A DNA stretch of 64,000 nucleotides from Paenibacillus tyrphae. GTDB taxonomy: Bacteria > Bacillota > Bacilli > Paenibacillales > NBRC-103111. Made by a program: the position numbers and the translations under genes. Under the pieces are notes generated by a model that did not search any database, was not told the DNA's origin, and saw nothing but the letters and a program-made list of their open reading frames with translations. This document shows positions 18,052 through 27,885 of this stretch, one piece after another (positions within the stretch are counted from its first letter, which is position 1; every line of letters begins with the position of its first letter). The DNA lies in NCBI RefSeq assembly GCF_027925525.1, contig NZ_BSDJ01000008.1, positions 124,001 through 188,000 on the forward strand, read 5' to 3'.

Positions 18052-19395
18052 CATACCGGTGCGGGAGCCGCTCTCCGAGCCGGGACCACGCACCGTCGGA
18101 GCCTCGCCCAGCGGCGACTCTTCCTCCGCTCGTCGGCTCAGCAGCCAGACCAGCCCGATTTGCAGCGCTGCCGTTGCCGCCAGCACCCAGGGAAGCACCT
18201 CGCTGCCTGCGGCGCTTGTAAGCCACACAAGCAGGCCGATCGATACGACGCGGCCCGCATTCAAGAACGTCTCGCGCATCACGACCGACTCGACGCGAAG
18301 TTGACCCTTGAGCGGCAGCACGCCGATGAGGCGGTAATAGTACGAAGTAATCGTGTTGCCCTGCAGCGGCGCGCAGATGGAATAAATGATCATAAAAGCG
18401 ATAACGGTGCCCAACGTCAATTTCCACAAAATGAACGCCGTGCCGATCACGAACCCTATGGTTGAGATGAACATAAAGGCCCTGGCCTTGGATTCGGTGC
18501 CGTAACGGGAAATGAACATCCCCGTGCCGATGCCGAGACTGGCGTACAGTACCCCCAGGTAGCCGACCAAATCTTCCCGGCCGACGATCTGGAAAAGCAA
18601 AATATTCGGCAAAAACAGCATCAGCCCCTGAAACAGACCCATAACCAAAAAGGCGATTAGCGAATAGGTCCAATCCCGGTTTTTGCGCATCAGCAGACCG
18701 ACATATTTCAGATAATACGCTTTATGATGCGAAGCTTTCATCGGGATCTTGAAGCTGCCGAGCGCCGCCAGCAAAAACATGAGGAACGAGATGCCGAAAA
18801 CGATCGTGTAGCCCTGCAAGCCCTCGAATTGCCGAATGAGAAATCCGGCCAAAGCCGGTCCGATCAGCCCGCCGAGCGTAAACGTTATCATATTGATCGC
18901 GAGAAACCGGATACGGTTCCGGTCCGTCGTAACGTCATACATCAAGGTCAGATAACCTACCCAGTAAAACGAACTCGCGATGCCGTTCAACACGGCAAAG
19001 AGCACATAATATTGAGCCACCAGTTCCCCGGAGAAGACAACGGACAAATAAAACAGCGCAATCATCGCAATCCCCAGCCGGTACGTCACCATGCGGTCCT
19101 TCCGCTTGATCATCCAGCCGCCGAGTGCGAATGCCAGCGGAGCCACCGCATAGTTAATCGCAAAGTATACTCCATTAATTTCGAGGCTGTGGGTCAGCCG
19201 CCACAAGTACAGCGTCAAAAAGACACCCGACATCGAAGCTCCGAACTGAAAGCAAAAATGAATAAAGAGCGAAGCGACGGCCTCGGCCGATAGCCTCTTT
19301 TCTTCCGGTACCGCCATCTTCCGCGACTCCGCCCAATGCCTGACTGCTTCTCCGAGTCGTAACCCCATCCGAGCCTGGACCGCCTCTCCCGGCAA
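18037..19395 (-). CDS. MFS transporter
   Basis: Up to 452 residues with about twelve membrane segments. ALGGWMIKRKDRMVTYRLG matches the MFS loop 2-3 signature (GxxxDRxGRR-like) and LGGLIGPALAGFLI the motif-C-like helix, which is more common in exporters. The first membrane segment begins near residue 40, and two later in-frame starts (MGLRLG, MAVPEEK) are also plausible; no ribosome binding site clearly decides. Substrate unknown. It is upstream of the flavoprotein gene but separated from it by a terminator. Confidence 0.8.
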   Translation of the reverse strand: MPGEAVQARMGLRLGEAVRHWAESRKMAVPEEKRLSAEAVASLFIHFCFQFGASMSGVFLTLYLWRLTHSLEINGVYFAINYAVAPLAFALGGWMIKRKDRMVTYRLGIAMIALFYLSVVFSGELVAQYYVLFAVLNGIASSFYWVGYLTLMYDVTTDRNRIRFLAINMITFTLGGLIGPALAGFLIRQFEGLQGYTIVFGISFLMFLLAALGSFKIPMKASHHKAYYLKYVGLLMRKNRDWTYSLIAFLVMGLFQGLMLFLPNILLFQIVGREDLVGYLGVLYASLGIGTGMFISRYGTESKARAFMFISTIGFVIGTAFILWKLTLGTVIAFMIIYSICAPLQGNTITSYYYRLIGVLPLKGQLRVESVVMRETFLNAGRVVSIGLLVWLTSAAGSEVLPWVLAATAALQIGLVWLLSRRAEEESPLGEAPTVRGPGSESGSRTGMKASS

Positions 19396-19607
19396 ACAGG
19401 AGGCGCCAATGCCTCCGTTCGCTCCACATCGATTTTACGATCATTGTATCAGCGGGAGGAGCCGTTTGTGAAACCGCAAACAAGCGCGATTGCAAGCGTA
19501 TACGGTCATTTTTCGCCAGCAGCGGAAGGAGGCCCCGGTCAACCTCCCGTTATTAGCCGTTTCCCCGTCCCTTGTCGGTAAGATGCACCGCTGCACTAGC
19601 CGCCGGT

Positions 19608-20297
19608 TTAATCCAGCTGAATTCCAAATCGCTCCGCCATGCCTTGCATTCCTTCCTGCGTGATTCGCACGGCCCGGCTTTGCTCCTCCCGGCGAAACCA
19701 ATCCATCGCAAACATCCGCTCGGTCAGCCCCTGCCCGAGTGCGCCGGCCAGATGGTGCTCGCGTTCCGTCCAATCGAGACAGCAGCGGGAGAAAGCCCGC
19801 CGCTTCTTGCGAAGCTGCGGCAAGTCCAAGCCAAACTCCGCAAAAAAACGTTCGCCGGAAGCCGTAACGTGAAGCTGCAGCCCGTCTTTCTGCAAATGCC
19901 CTGCTCTTTGCAGCGATTCCGTGATGCGAACCGCAGCTTCCCCTGCCAAATGGTCGTAGCACATCCGGGCGTGACGCAGCTTTTTCATTTGGTCCGATTG
20001 CCTCAACGAAACGACAGGCGCCGGCCCGGCAAACGAAAGAAACTGCTCGATCATTTCCGCATCGCTCGCCTGCGCGATCCGGTAATATCGGTGCCGGCCA
20101 TGCTTTTCTACCGTTACAATTCCAAGCTCCGCCATTTTGGCCAAATGAAAACTGGCGGTTTGCGGCGTAATTCCTGCAGCGGCTGCCAGATCCCCGGCCG
20201 GATGGCAGCGGCCGTCCAGCAGATGCAGCAGGATAGCCGCCCGGGACGGGTCGCTAATCAGCGAAGCGATGGATGATACATTCCGATTCAGGCTCAT
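19608..20297 (-). CDS. ArsR-type winged-helix transcriptional regulator
   Basis: 229 residues. Residues 1-90 are a winged helix of the ArsR type: ISDPSRAAILLHLLDGR, AAAAGITPQTASFHLAKM as recognition helix, and VEKHGRHRYYRI as the wing. The long C-terminal part is typical of a subgroup of ArsR-like regulators that sense organic ligands or stress rather than metals; I see no clear metal-binding cysteine set. AAGGAGG fixes the ATG at 20297. Divergently oriented from the flavin reductase gene, which is a natural candidate target. Confidence 0.82.
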   Translation of the reverse strand: MSLNRNVSSIASLISDPSRAAILLHLLDGRCHPAGDLAAAAGITPQTASFHLAKMAELGIVTVEKHGRHRYYRIAQASDAEMIEQFLSFAGPAPVVSLRQSDQMKKLRHARMCYDHLAGEAAVRITESLQRAGHLQKDGLQLHVTASGERFFAEFGLDLPQLRKKRRAFSRCCLDWTEREHHLAGALGQGLTERMFAMDWFRREEQSRAVRITQEGMQGMAERFGIQLD

Positions 20298-20424
20298 CGT
20301 AAGCCTCCTTTTCATTGCATTCCACATTTCGATGATAATGGAAACGTCCATGATTTACAATGAGTTAGGAGCAGTTATCCTGAATTTCCTATCGGACAAT
20401 GACAACCATCGGAGGTAATGAAGC

Positions 20425-21057
20425 ATGAATACGAAAGTATCCCCTACGGAAGCAAGCCATTTGAACATTCAGCCAAAAATTTTATACTACGGCATGCCCG
20501 TTATTCTCGCTACGACGCTGAACGAAGACGGGACGACCAACATCAGTCCCCTTTCTTCGTCTTGGGCGCTCGGACGATATCTGGTGCTCGGCATGGGCTT
20601 TGGCGGCCAAGGCATCGACAACCTGCAGCGGACACCGGAGCTGGTCGTCAACGTTCCCGACGCCGCGATGTGGCAGCAAGTCGAAAAGCTGGGCTCGCTC
20701 ACCGGAAAACATCCGGTGCCGGACTACAAAGTGCAGATGGGTTACCGCTACGAGCCGGATAAATTCACCGCCGCCGGGCTTACGCCAGCCGCTTCGCTGT
20801 CCGTTAAACCGCAGCGAATCGCAGATTGCCCACTGCAAATCGAATGCACCGTCAAGAAGATTACGTTCCCGGACTATGCGCCGATGTTTGCCATCGTCGA
20901 AACCGAAGCGGTGCAAATCCATGCTCTCCCGGACATCGTGAAGAAGGCGGAAAGCGATCATATTGACCCTTCCCGCTGGAACCCGCTGATCTATAACTTC
21001 CGCCATTACTTCGGGCTCGGCGATCGCCTGGGCAATAATTACCGCGCCGAAATATAG
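20425..21057 (+). CDS. Flavin reductase family protein (FMN split barrel)
   Basis: 210 residues with the flavin-reductase-like core (ILYYGMPVILATTLNEDGTT, NISPLSSSWALG, LVVNVPDAAMW). Such proteins bind FMN and transfer electrons to partner oxygenases or to oxygen; the partner is unknown. GGAGGT lies nine bases before the ATG. It faces the ArsR-type regulator across about 130 bases. Confidence 0.83.
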   Translation: MNTKVSPTEASHLNIQPKILYYGMPVILATTLNEDGTTNISPLSSSWALGRYLVLGMGFGGQGIDNLQRTPELVVNVPDAAMWQQVEKLGSLTGKHPVPDYKVQMGYRYEPDKFTAAGLTPAASLSVKPQRIADCPLQIECTVKKITFPDYAPMFAIVETEAVQIHALPDIVKKAESDHIDPSRWNPLIYNFRHYFGLGDRLGNNYRAEI

Positions 21058-21080
21058 CGCCAGACATTCCGCCAAAGCAC

Positions 21081-21125
21081 AAAAAATCAAGGCACCACCC
21101 GCCAGGGCAGATGCCTTGATTTTTT
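21081..21125. terminator. Bidirectional terminator
   Basis: Stem AAAAAATCAAGGCA / TGCCTTGATTTTTT between the convergent flavin reductase and sugar-binding protein genes. Both strands carry the T-run. Confidence 0.92.
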
Positions 21126-21132
21126 AACCATC

Positions 21133-22437
21133 TTATTTCTTCAAGCTTTCCCAAGTTTGCTGGAATTCCGTCAGCATTTGATCCTTCGTTTTTTGCTTCG
21201 CGACATACGCCTGCATCGTGGAAGCAAACTTTTTGCTGGACGCTTCGCCGCCCGGGAATTTAAACCAGTTCCAGCTCAGCGTTTTGTTTTCTTTGCTGTA
21301 TTTCATCAGATCGGCAGCCAATGGTCCAAGAATTTTCTCGTCGCCTTGAATGTTAGTGAAGGCCGGGATGAATTTGAATTCTTCCACCATGTACTTTTTG
21401 CCCATATCCGAAGTCACGAGCCAGTTCAGGAACTTCTTCGCTTCTTCTTTGTTCGGAGAATTTTTATTGATGACCCAGTTGTTCGGCACGCCGACCGGCA
21501 GCTTGTCGTTGGCTGCTGGATCGTCGGAAATCGGCATCGGCAGGAAGCCGACCTTCAGGTTCGGGTTCGTTTGCGTCAGCTGCAATTGCGTCCAGTTGCC
21601 CTGCTGCGTCATCGCTGCTTTGCCGGTAGCGAACTCGGTTACTTGCGTTTTATAGTCGGTTTGCAGCGGGTTTTTGTTGCCGTACTGGAGCTGCAGATCG
21701 AACAGCTTCACCCAATTGTCGAACACCGGGTCGCCCGGAATTTTCGCCGTGCCTTTGTTCAGGCCGTCGATGAACGCGTTCGGGTCTTTCTGATAAGCGA
21801 ACGGCAGGTTCACGAAGTGGTTGCCGAGCACCCACCATTCGGCGTATCCGTTCACGAACGGCGTAGTGCCTTTGGCTTGCAGCTTCTTCGCCGCGTCTTC
21901 AAGCTGCGCCAACGTTTTCGGCAGCTCGGTGATGCCGGCTTGGGCAAACAAGTCTTTGTTATACAGGAAGCCGTAGCCTTCCAGGTTAAGCGGCTGGCCG
22001 TACAGCTTGCCGTCTTTGGTCATCGGCTCTTTGGAGACCGGCACCAGATCCTTCACCCAAGGCTGGTCGGACAGGTCTTCCAAATGCTCGATCCACTTGT
22101 CCAAATCGGAGAAGCCGCCGTTGTTGAAAATGTCCGGCTTGTCCCCGGAGTTGAACTTCGCCATCAGCGCCGCGCCGTAGTCTGCGCCGCCGCCAACCGT
22201 ATCGATTTGGATCTTGACGCCCGGGTTTTGCTTCTCGTATTCGGCCGCCAGCTTGGCAAGCGGTTCCGCAATTTCGACCTTGAATTGGAACATTTTCAGC
22301 GTTACGGTTTTGCCTCCAGCCGCACCGCCGCCGGCGTTCGTTCCGCTTGGCGCTTCTTCTTTTTTCGCGCAGCCCGCGAGGAGCGACATCAGCATAACCG
22401 CTGCCATTCCGGCGCTCGCAACCTTGTTCATTTTCAT
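21133..22437 (-). CDS. Extracellular sugar-binding lipoprotein of an ABC importer
   Basis: 434 residues. Lipoprotein signal with lipobox SLLAGC (lipidated Cys23), then the family 1 solute-binding fold (LAKLAAEYEKQNPGVKI, GYGFLYNKDLFAQAGI, AAMTQQGNW). It would capture an oligosaccharide or sugar outside the membrane and deliver it to the two permeases encoded upstream. The ATG is preceded by GGGAGGTTACATC. Unusually it is the last gene of the transport operon (permease, permease, binding protein). No ATPase gene is nearby; a shared MsmX-type ATPase is expected. Confidence 0.93.
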   Translation of the reverse strand: MKMNKVASAGMAAVMLMSLLAGCAKKEEAPSGTNAGGGAAGGKTVTLKMFQFKVEIAEPLAKLAAEYEKQNPGVKIQIDTVGGGADYGAALMAKFNSGDKPDIFNNGGFSDLDKWIEHLEDLSDQPWVKDLVPVSKEPMTKDGKLYGQPLNLEGYGFLYNKDLFAQAGITELPKTLAQLEDAAKKLQAKGTTPFVNGYAEWWVLGNHFVNLPFAYQKDPNAFIDGLNKGTAKIPGDPVFDNWVKLFDLQLQYGNKNPLQTDYKTQVTEFATGKAAMTQQGNWTQLQLTQTNPNLKVGFLPMPISDDPAANDKLPVGVPNNWVINKNSPNKEEAKKFLNWLVTSDMGKKYMVEEFKFIPAFTNIQGDEKILGPLAADLMKYSKENKTLSWNWFKFPGGEASSKKFASTMQAYVAKQKTKDQMLTEFQQTWESLKK

Positions 22438-22580
22438 GATGTAACCTCCCTTATTTAATGCTGCTTTTTGTGTCTGTTCGTTTCATTTGTATTGTATAAA
22501 ATGCCCCGCCTTTCGAACACGTACTATATTGAACGAAAAGGTGGAACATTTTGAACAACCGCTTACATTACCATTTATTG

Positions 22581-23417
22581 TCAACCTTTGACCGATCCGG
22601 CCGTGATCCCTTCGATAATAAACCGCTGCATCGCCAGGAAGAAGGCAACGATCGGAATGACGCCGAGTACAAGCGCGGCCAGCGCCATATCCCACTGCTT
22701 CGTATATTGGCCGAAGAACGAATACGTGGCTAGCGGAATCGTCCGCAAGTCCGGGCTGTTCAGCACGAGCAGCGGCAGCAGGAAGTCGTTCCAAATCCAT
22801 AAGCTGTTGAGCAGTATAATCGTGACGCTCATCGGCTTCAGCAGCGGAAAAATAATTTTCCAGAACACGCCGTAGGGCGTGCAGCCGTCCACGGTCGCAG
22901 ATTCCTCGATTTCCCGGGGAATAGCCTTGACGAAGCCGTGATACAAGAATACGGTCATCGAAATCCCGAAGCCGAAATAACAAAAGATCAATCCGAGCTT
23001 GCTGTCCATCAAGCCGACCTCGCTTGCCACTTTGACGAGCGGGATCATGATCGATTGGAACGGGATAACCATCGCCGCCACGAAGGCGAGGAACAGCAGA
23101 TTGTTGAACTTCGACGGAAACCGCACCAGCCGGTAAGCGGCCATGGAGCCGATCACCACAAGCCCCAGATTGCTGAAAACGGTAATAATCAGCGAGTTCG
23201 TAAATACTTTCGGAAATTTCATGATGCCCCATACTTTGACGTAGTTGTCGAAGTTGATCGATTTCGGCAAATTCGCCGAATTGACCAGCAGATCCCCGAA
23301 CGATTTCATCGAGTTGACGATAACGAAATAGAACGGCACCAAGAAAAGCAGGGCAAGCACAATGGCTAACAGCTCCAGGGCGAAGGTGCGCAGATTATAG
23401 TTTTTGGACGCTTCCAT
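22581..23417 (-). CDS. Carbohydrate ABC transporter permease (MalG type)
   Basis: 278 residues with six membrane segments and the EAA loop (IPREIEESATVDGCTPYGVF) that docks the ATPase. FLVPFYFVIVNSMKS near the N-terminus is typical of the MalG/LacG class. Its ATG overlaps the stop codon of the upstream permease by one base (TAATG), indicating translational coupling. Confidence 0.92.
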   Translation of the reverse strand: MEASKNYNLRTFALELLAIVLALLFLVPFYFVIVNSMKSFGDLLVNSANLPKSINFDNYVKVWGIMKFPKVFTNSLIITVFSNLGLVVIGSMAAYRLVRFPSKFNNLLFLAFVAAMVIPFQSIMIPLVKVASEVGLMDSKLGLIFCYFGFGISMTVFLYHGFVKAIPREIEESATVDGCTPYGVFWKIIFPLLKPMSVTIILLNSLWIWNDFLLPLLVLNSPDLRTIPLATYSFFGQYTKQWDMALAALVLGVIPIVAFFLAMQRFIIEGITAGSVKG

Positions 23418-24301
23418 TATACTTCAACCTCCTTTTTCTTCGTGAGGGACACTTGAATGAGCGTAATGAGCGCCACCACGATGAAGAAAATAAAGGCCTT
23501 CGCCGTTCCTAAGCCGTAGCGGTTGTTTCGGAACGCTTCTTCATAAATATTGAGCGCCACGGACTGCGTCGAGTTGAACGGTCCGCCCTGCGTCAACGAT
23601 ACGTTCAGATCGTACATTTTGAACGCCCAGGAGATCGTCAGGAACAAGCACACGGTAACCGAAGGCATGATCATTGGGATCGTAATATGACGCAGCGCCT
23701 GCCAGCGGGTAGCCCCGTCGATGGTCGCCGCTTCCGTCAGCTCCTTCGGCACGTTCGCCAAGCCAGCGATATAAATGACCATCAAATAACCGGCGGTTTG
23801 CCATACGCTTACAATAATGAGGCCCCAGAATGCCGTCGGGGCATCTCCGAGCCACGGGAGCTGGAAGAAGGCGATTTGGGTCAGCTCGCCGATCGTCGAG
23901 AACCCTTTGATGAAAATAAACTGCCAGATGAACCCGAGCAGCAGTCCGCCGATGACGTTCGGCAGGAAGAAGACCGTCCGCAGCACGTTCCGCGTTTTGA
24001 GCGCCTGGGACAGCAGCAGCGCCAGCGAGAAGCCGAGCAGGTTCGCCAGAATAACGTTCGTCACGGTGAACCGCGTCGTAAACCAGAACGCTTTATGGAA
24101 ATCTTTATCCGTCGTCAGGATTTGTTTAAAGTTGTCGAGGCCGATCCATTTGACGTTCGACGTGACCCCGTTCCATTCCGTGAACGAATAATACATGCTC
24201 ATGAGAAACGGAACAAGGACAATGAGGCTGAAGAACAGAAAGGCCGGGCCGACAAAGACGGTTTGCTGGAGCATGCCGGATAGCCGCTGTTTCGCTTTCA
24301 T
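23417..24301 (-). CDS. Carbohydrate ABC transporter permease (MalF type)
   Basis: 294 residues. Membrane segments start at FVGPAFLFFSLIVLVPFLMS and the EAA loop reads VPKELTEAATIDGATRWQAL. MalF/UgpA-type partner of the following permease. The frame is open 232 codons further upstream, but that extension lies antisense to the kinase gene; GGGGG before the ATG at 24301 sets the start. First gene of the operon, divergent from the sensor kinase with about 170 bases between them. Confidence 0.92.
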   Translation of the reverse strand: MKAKQRLSGMLQQTVFVGPAFLFFSLIVLVPFLMSMYYSFTEWNGVTSNVKWIGLDNFKQILTTDKDFHKAFWFTTRFTVTNVILANLLGFSLALLLSQALKTRNVLRTVFFLPNVIGGLLLGFIWQFIFIKGFSTIGELTQIAFFQLPWLGDAPTAFWGLIIVSVWQTAGYLMVIYIAGLANVPKELTEAATIDGATRWQALRHITIPMIMPSVTVCLFLTISWAFKMYDLNVSLTQGGPFNSTQSVALNIYEEAFRNNRYGLGTAKAFIFFIVVALITLIQVSLTKKKEVEV

Positions 24302-24469
24302 GGATTTTCCCCCTTTATTTCTTACAATTCGCAGGCCAAGCTGAAAGTATACCCCCAGTATATAAGCCCCAAAAAGTAAAGAACACGCACTCTGGTGACG
24401 TATCAGGTGGAATTTATTGACCTCAACTGGTACAATAATGGCGCCGACATTTGCGTGGAGGGAATCGCG

Positions 24470-26257
24470 ATGATCCGTAACAGCATCCGGAATAAACTGA
24501 TTGTGTTTTTGCTTGCGGCCACCATACTGCCGATTTCCACTTCCATCGTCATGACGTACTATTTTACAAAGCAAAATATTACCCGGGAAACGCTCCAGAC
24601 GAATTCCAACTTGATCTATCAAGGCAAGACGAACATTATCAATTATTTGAATGGCATCAATCAGGCCTCGCTCACGGTATATAACGACATTGATTTTTAC
24701 GAAGCGATCGAAGCCGGGGCTGCCGATTACACGAGCCGCAACGAAATCGTCCGGGGTCTGCAAAGCATCGCCAACGCCGTGAAGGATATCCAGCAAGTCT
24801 ACTTGTATATCGCCGATACGGATAAATCGTACCTGTGGACGCAAGGGAACATCTACCGCAACGAAACGAGCGGGAAGAAATTCATTCCTCCCGTCAGCCG
24901 GACGGGGGATGTCACTTTGGAGCCGACGCACCCGAGCCATTTGTACGGAACAAGCGGCTTCGGTCCGGTGCCTCCGGCTCCCGCGATCAGCCTGCACCGG
25001 AAGGTTGTCAATGCCGTGACCATGAAAAACTTCGGCATTTTATCGATTGACTTTAACTTGAACATGCTCTCTTCCATCTGCGAGCAGCTTTATCAAAAAG
25101 GAGAAGAGCAGCTTTACATTTTGGACAAGCAAGGTCGGGTCGTGTACGGCCCCGGACCGGTCGGAATGCAGATCGACGAGCCTTGGGTGACCCATCTGCT
25201 CAGCTTATCCGAACCAAGCGGAAGCTTCGAAACGGACAGCAGCGAATTCAAAGGCATTCAAATGTACGAGCGCATGACCACGCCTTATATGGAATGGACG
25301 CTCGTCAAGCGGATTCCGTACGACCGGCTGTACAGCAACGCCAGACAACTGACCGAAATCAATACGCTGATTTTGATCGGATTCCTTGTGGTGGTCATTT
25401 CCGCCACGCTGTACATTTCGTTCCGCTTTACCGCGCCGATCAAAAAGCTGATCGGATATATCGGAAAAATTCAATCCGGCAACATGCAGGTCGATATTCA
25501 CGTCAAAGGGAACGACGAGTTCGGCATTCTCGCGAATCGTTTCCGCATCATGATGCAGACGATCAACAACCTGATCACGCAGGAGTACAAGCTGGAGCTG
25601 GCCAACAAGACAAATCAGCTGAAGGCGCTGCAGGCGCAGATCAATCCGCACTTCCTGTACAATTCGCTGCAGTCGATCGGAACGCTTGCCCTGCAGCACG
25701 ATGCGCCGCGTATTTATTCGCTTCTGTCGTCGCTCGCCAAGATGATGCGCTACAGCATGAATACCAGCGTCGCCATCGTTCCGTTTGACAGTGAAGTAAA
25801 GCATGTCCGCTCCTATATGGAGCTGCAGATGCAGCGCTTTGAACATCAATTAACCGTGGAGTACGACATTGACGCAGACACCCTTCAGGTCCCCGTGCCC
25901 AAGATGATCCTGCAGCCGATTGTGGAAAACTACTTTAAGCATGGATTCGATTCAGGACAAAATACGGGAAAATTGCTGATCGCAAGCCGTGTGGCGGAAG
26001 ACGGACGCATGGAAGTGACGGTGGCGGACAATGGGAAAGGGATAGCGGAGGAAGAGCTGCAGCGCCTGAAAGCGCGACTCGGTTCGCCGCCCGAGCATCT
26101 GCAGGAAGAAGACAGCATCGGTCTGATCAATGTAGTATCGCGTCTGCGGCTCTATTACAATCATGAAGCGGACATGAGGATCGAGCATCACAAGCCTTAC
26201 GGCGTCAAGGTAACGATCCTTATGCCCATGCATATGAAGGAGAACGGGGAGCTATGA
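24470..26257 (+). CDS. YesM-type sensor histidine kinase
   Basis: 595 residues. A membrane segment at about 11-33, an extracellular sensor domain to about 295, a second segment (TLILIGFLVVVISATLYIS), a HAMP linker (FTAPIKKLIGYIGKIQSG), then the His_kinase domain with phosphoacceptor His394 in QINPHFLYNSLQSIG. ATP-binding N box LQPIVENYFKHGF and G box VADNGKGIAEE follow. GGAGGG before the ATG sets the start. It overlaps the response regulator by four bases and faces the sugar ABC operon, so the pair most likely senses an extracellular sugar and activates that importer. Confidence 0.92.
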   Translation: MIRNSIRNKLIVFLLAATILPISTSIVMTYYFTKQNITRETLQTNSNLIYQGKTNIINYLNGINQASLTVYNDIDFYEAIEAGAADYTSRNEIVRGLQSIANAVKDIQQVYLYIADTDKSYLWTQGNIYRNETSGKKFIPPVSRTGDVTLEPTHPSHLYGTSGFGPVPPAPAISLHRKVVNAVTMKNFGILSIDFNLNMLSSICEQLYQKGEEQLYILDKQGRVVYGPGPVGMQIDEPWVTHLLSLSEPSGSFETDSSEFKGIQMYERMTTPYMEWTLVKRIPYDRLYSNARQLTEINTLILIGFLVVVISATLYISFRFTAPIKKLIGYIGKIQSGNMQVDIHVKGNDEFGILANRFRIMMQTINNLITQEYKLELANKTNQLKALQAQINPHFLYNSLQSIGTLALQHDAPRIYSLLSSLAKMMRYSMNTSVAIVPFDSEVKHVRSYMELQMQRFEHQLTVEYDIDADTLQVPVPKMILQPIVENYFKHGFDSGQNTGKLLIASRVAEDGRMEVTVADNGKGIAEEELQRLKARLGSPPEHLQEEDSIGLINVVSRLRLYYNHEADMRIEHHKPYGVKVTILMPMHMKENGEL

Positions 26258-27885
26258 AAGCCATCATCGTCGATGATGAAAAGCACGTGCGGGAAGCGAT
26301 CAAGTTGCTCGTCCGATGGAGCGACTTCGGCATCGATCAGGTGCTGGAAGCCCAGGACGGGCTGGACGCCGTCCGTCAAATCGAGGAGCATCGGCCTCAG
26401 CTCATCTTTACGGACATGATGATGCCCGTCAAGAGCGGCATGGAGCTGATGGAATGGCTGCAAAGCCAGTACCCGTCCGGCAAAACGATCGTCATCAGCG
26501 GACACGACGAATTCGAGCTTGTCCGGCATGCCGTTCAATACGGCGGCGTCGATTACATCTTGAAGCCCATCGATCACGAGCAATTGGCTGCCGCGGTGGA
26601 GAAGGCGGTATCGGCCATCCGGCGCGAAGAATCGGAACGCCGCTTGCAGCAGGCGCGCAATATTGAAATGAATCAGCTCAAGCCGGTCTATTGGGACAAA
26701 ATCTTGTCCAACCTGCTGACCGAGCCGAAGCTGTATTCCCAGCATGCCAAAGCGTTGGACGCGGAGTTCGGGCTTGGACCTTCGGTAAAAGAGTGCCGGA
26801 TCGCCATCTTGAGTCTGGATACGATGAGCCTCAGCTTTAAGGACAAGTTTATGGCCGATTACGAGCTGCTCTTTTTCTCGCTCACGAACATCTGCAACGA
26901 GCTGCTGTCCGCGCGCGCGTCCGGAGGTCCCCGGCAAGGCATCGCCTACCGGTATTGGAACAGCGACAGCGAAGCGATCCTGCTGCTCTACGGCGAACTG
27001 GACCAGACGCAAGCATTGCTCGAACGCATTCGGGAAGGCATCCGGGACGCGGTCCGCAACTGCTTCGATACCGGCGTCAGCCGGGTGCATCCGTTCCCGG
27101 AAGGACTAACGGCCGCTTATCTTGAAGCCAGGCAGGTGCTTCGCAGACGGAATCTGCTGATCCGGGAGAAACGCACGCTGATCGCCGGACCCGCAGCGGC
27201 GGCGCCAAGCAGCCGGCAGCTTTCTTTTACGGATTACGCCGAACCGATCCGGCTCTCGGTGCAGAGCGGCAGCGAGGAACAGATCCGCCGCGCGGTCGCC
27301 GCGTGGTTCGCGGACGTGCGCAAGCTGGACTCTATCGACATGGAGCAGCTCGAGCATTGGTGGCACGAGTACAATGTCGTGCGCAGCCGCTGGCTAGCCG
27401 AGCTGTTCGAGGGCGACGGGCTCCGCGGCGAGGAGGAGCACAGTGCGCCGTTTGTCGTTCCGCTGGACGAGGAAGGCTTTCTGTCCCTCGACCGCTGGGA
27501 GCAGCAGCTCGTCCGCAGCTTGTCCGAGCTCTCGCGTCTGCTGCTATCGCATCAGCGGCAGGACAGCAACGTTATTTTTGAAATTGCTAAGTTTATCCAA
27601 AATCATTACCATCAGGACATTACGCTGCAGGAAATCGCCAACCATTTTTATTTGAGCCGTGAATATATTTCCCGTAAGTTCAAGCAGGAATTTCATGTGA
27701 ATTTATCCGATTACATAAGCGGCATCCGCATCGATAAGGCTAAGCTGCTGCTTTTGAACCCGAATCTTCGCATTTCCCAGATCGCCGCCATGGTCGGCTA
27801 CGACGACGAGAAATATTTCAGCAAAGTGTTCAAGAAAACGGTTGGCGTCTCTCCTAACGAGTACAGGAAGGTGAACCAACCATGA
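26254..27885 (+). CDS. YesN-type response regulator with AraC DNA-binding domain
   Basis: 543 residues. Receiver domain 1-120 with the acidic pair in IVDDEKH, phosphoacceptor Asp54 in FTDMMMPVKSG, and Lys in DYILKPID. A long linker leads to a C-terminal AraC-type domain with two helix-turn-helices (ITLQEIANHFYLSREYISRK and LRISQIAAMVGYDDEKYFSK). Partner of the preceding kinase by overlap (ATGA) and family. The same operon continues into two more genes, so it may also control their supply. Confidence 0.93.
   Translation: MKAIIVDDEKHVREAIKLLVRWSDFGIDQVLEAQDGLDAVRQIEEHRPQLIFTDMMMPVKSGMELMEWLQSQYPSGKTIVISGHDEFELVRHAVQYGGVDYILKPIDHEQLAAAVEKAVSAIRREESERRLQQARNIEMNQLKPVYWDKILSNLLTEPKLYSQHAKALDAEFGLGPSVKECRIAILSLDTMSLSFKDKFMADYELLFFSLTNICNELLSARASGGPRQGIAYRYWNSDSEAILLLYGELDQTQALLERIREGIRDAVRNCFDTGVSRVHPFPEGLTAAYLEARQVLRRRNLLIREKRTLIAGPAAAAPSSRQLSFTDYAEPIRLSVQSGSEEQIRRAVAAWFADVRKLDSIDMEQLEHWWHEYNVVRSRWLAELFEGDGLRGEEEHSAPFVVPLDEEGFLSLDRWEQQLVRSLSELSRLLLSHQRQDSNVIFEIAKFIQNHYHQDITLQEIANHFYLSREYISRKFKQEFHVNLSDYISGIRIDKAKLLLLNPNLRISQIAAMVGYDDEKYFSKVFKKTVGVSPNEYRKVNQP

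Noticed and set aside
17936-18673. N-terminal extension of the flavoprotein gene by 246 codons
   Set aside because: Overlaps the MFS gene in another frame, contains no homology, and a good start with ribosome binding site exists at 17935.
21157-22458. 433-codon open frame on the plus strand
   Set aside because: Exactly antisense to the sugar-binding protein gene, with no family motif or ribosome binding site; it is a by-product of codon bias.
24302-24997. N-terminal extension of the MalF-type permease by 232 codons
   Set aside because: Antisense to the sensor kinase; the family start with its ribosome binding site is at 24301.
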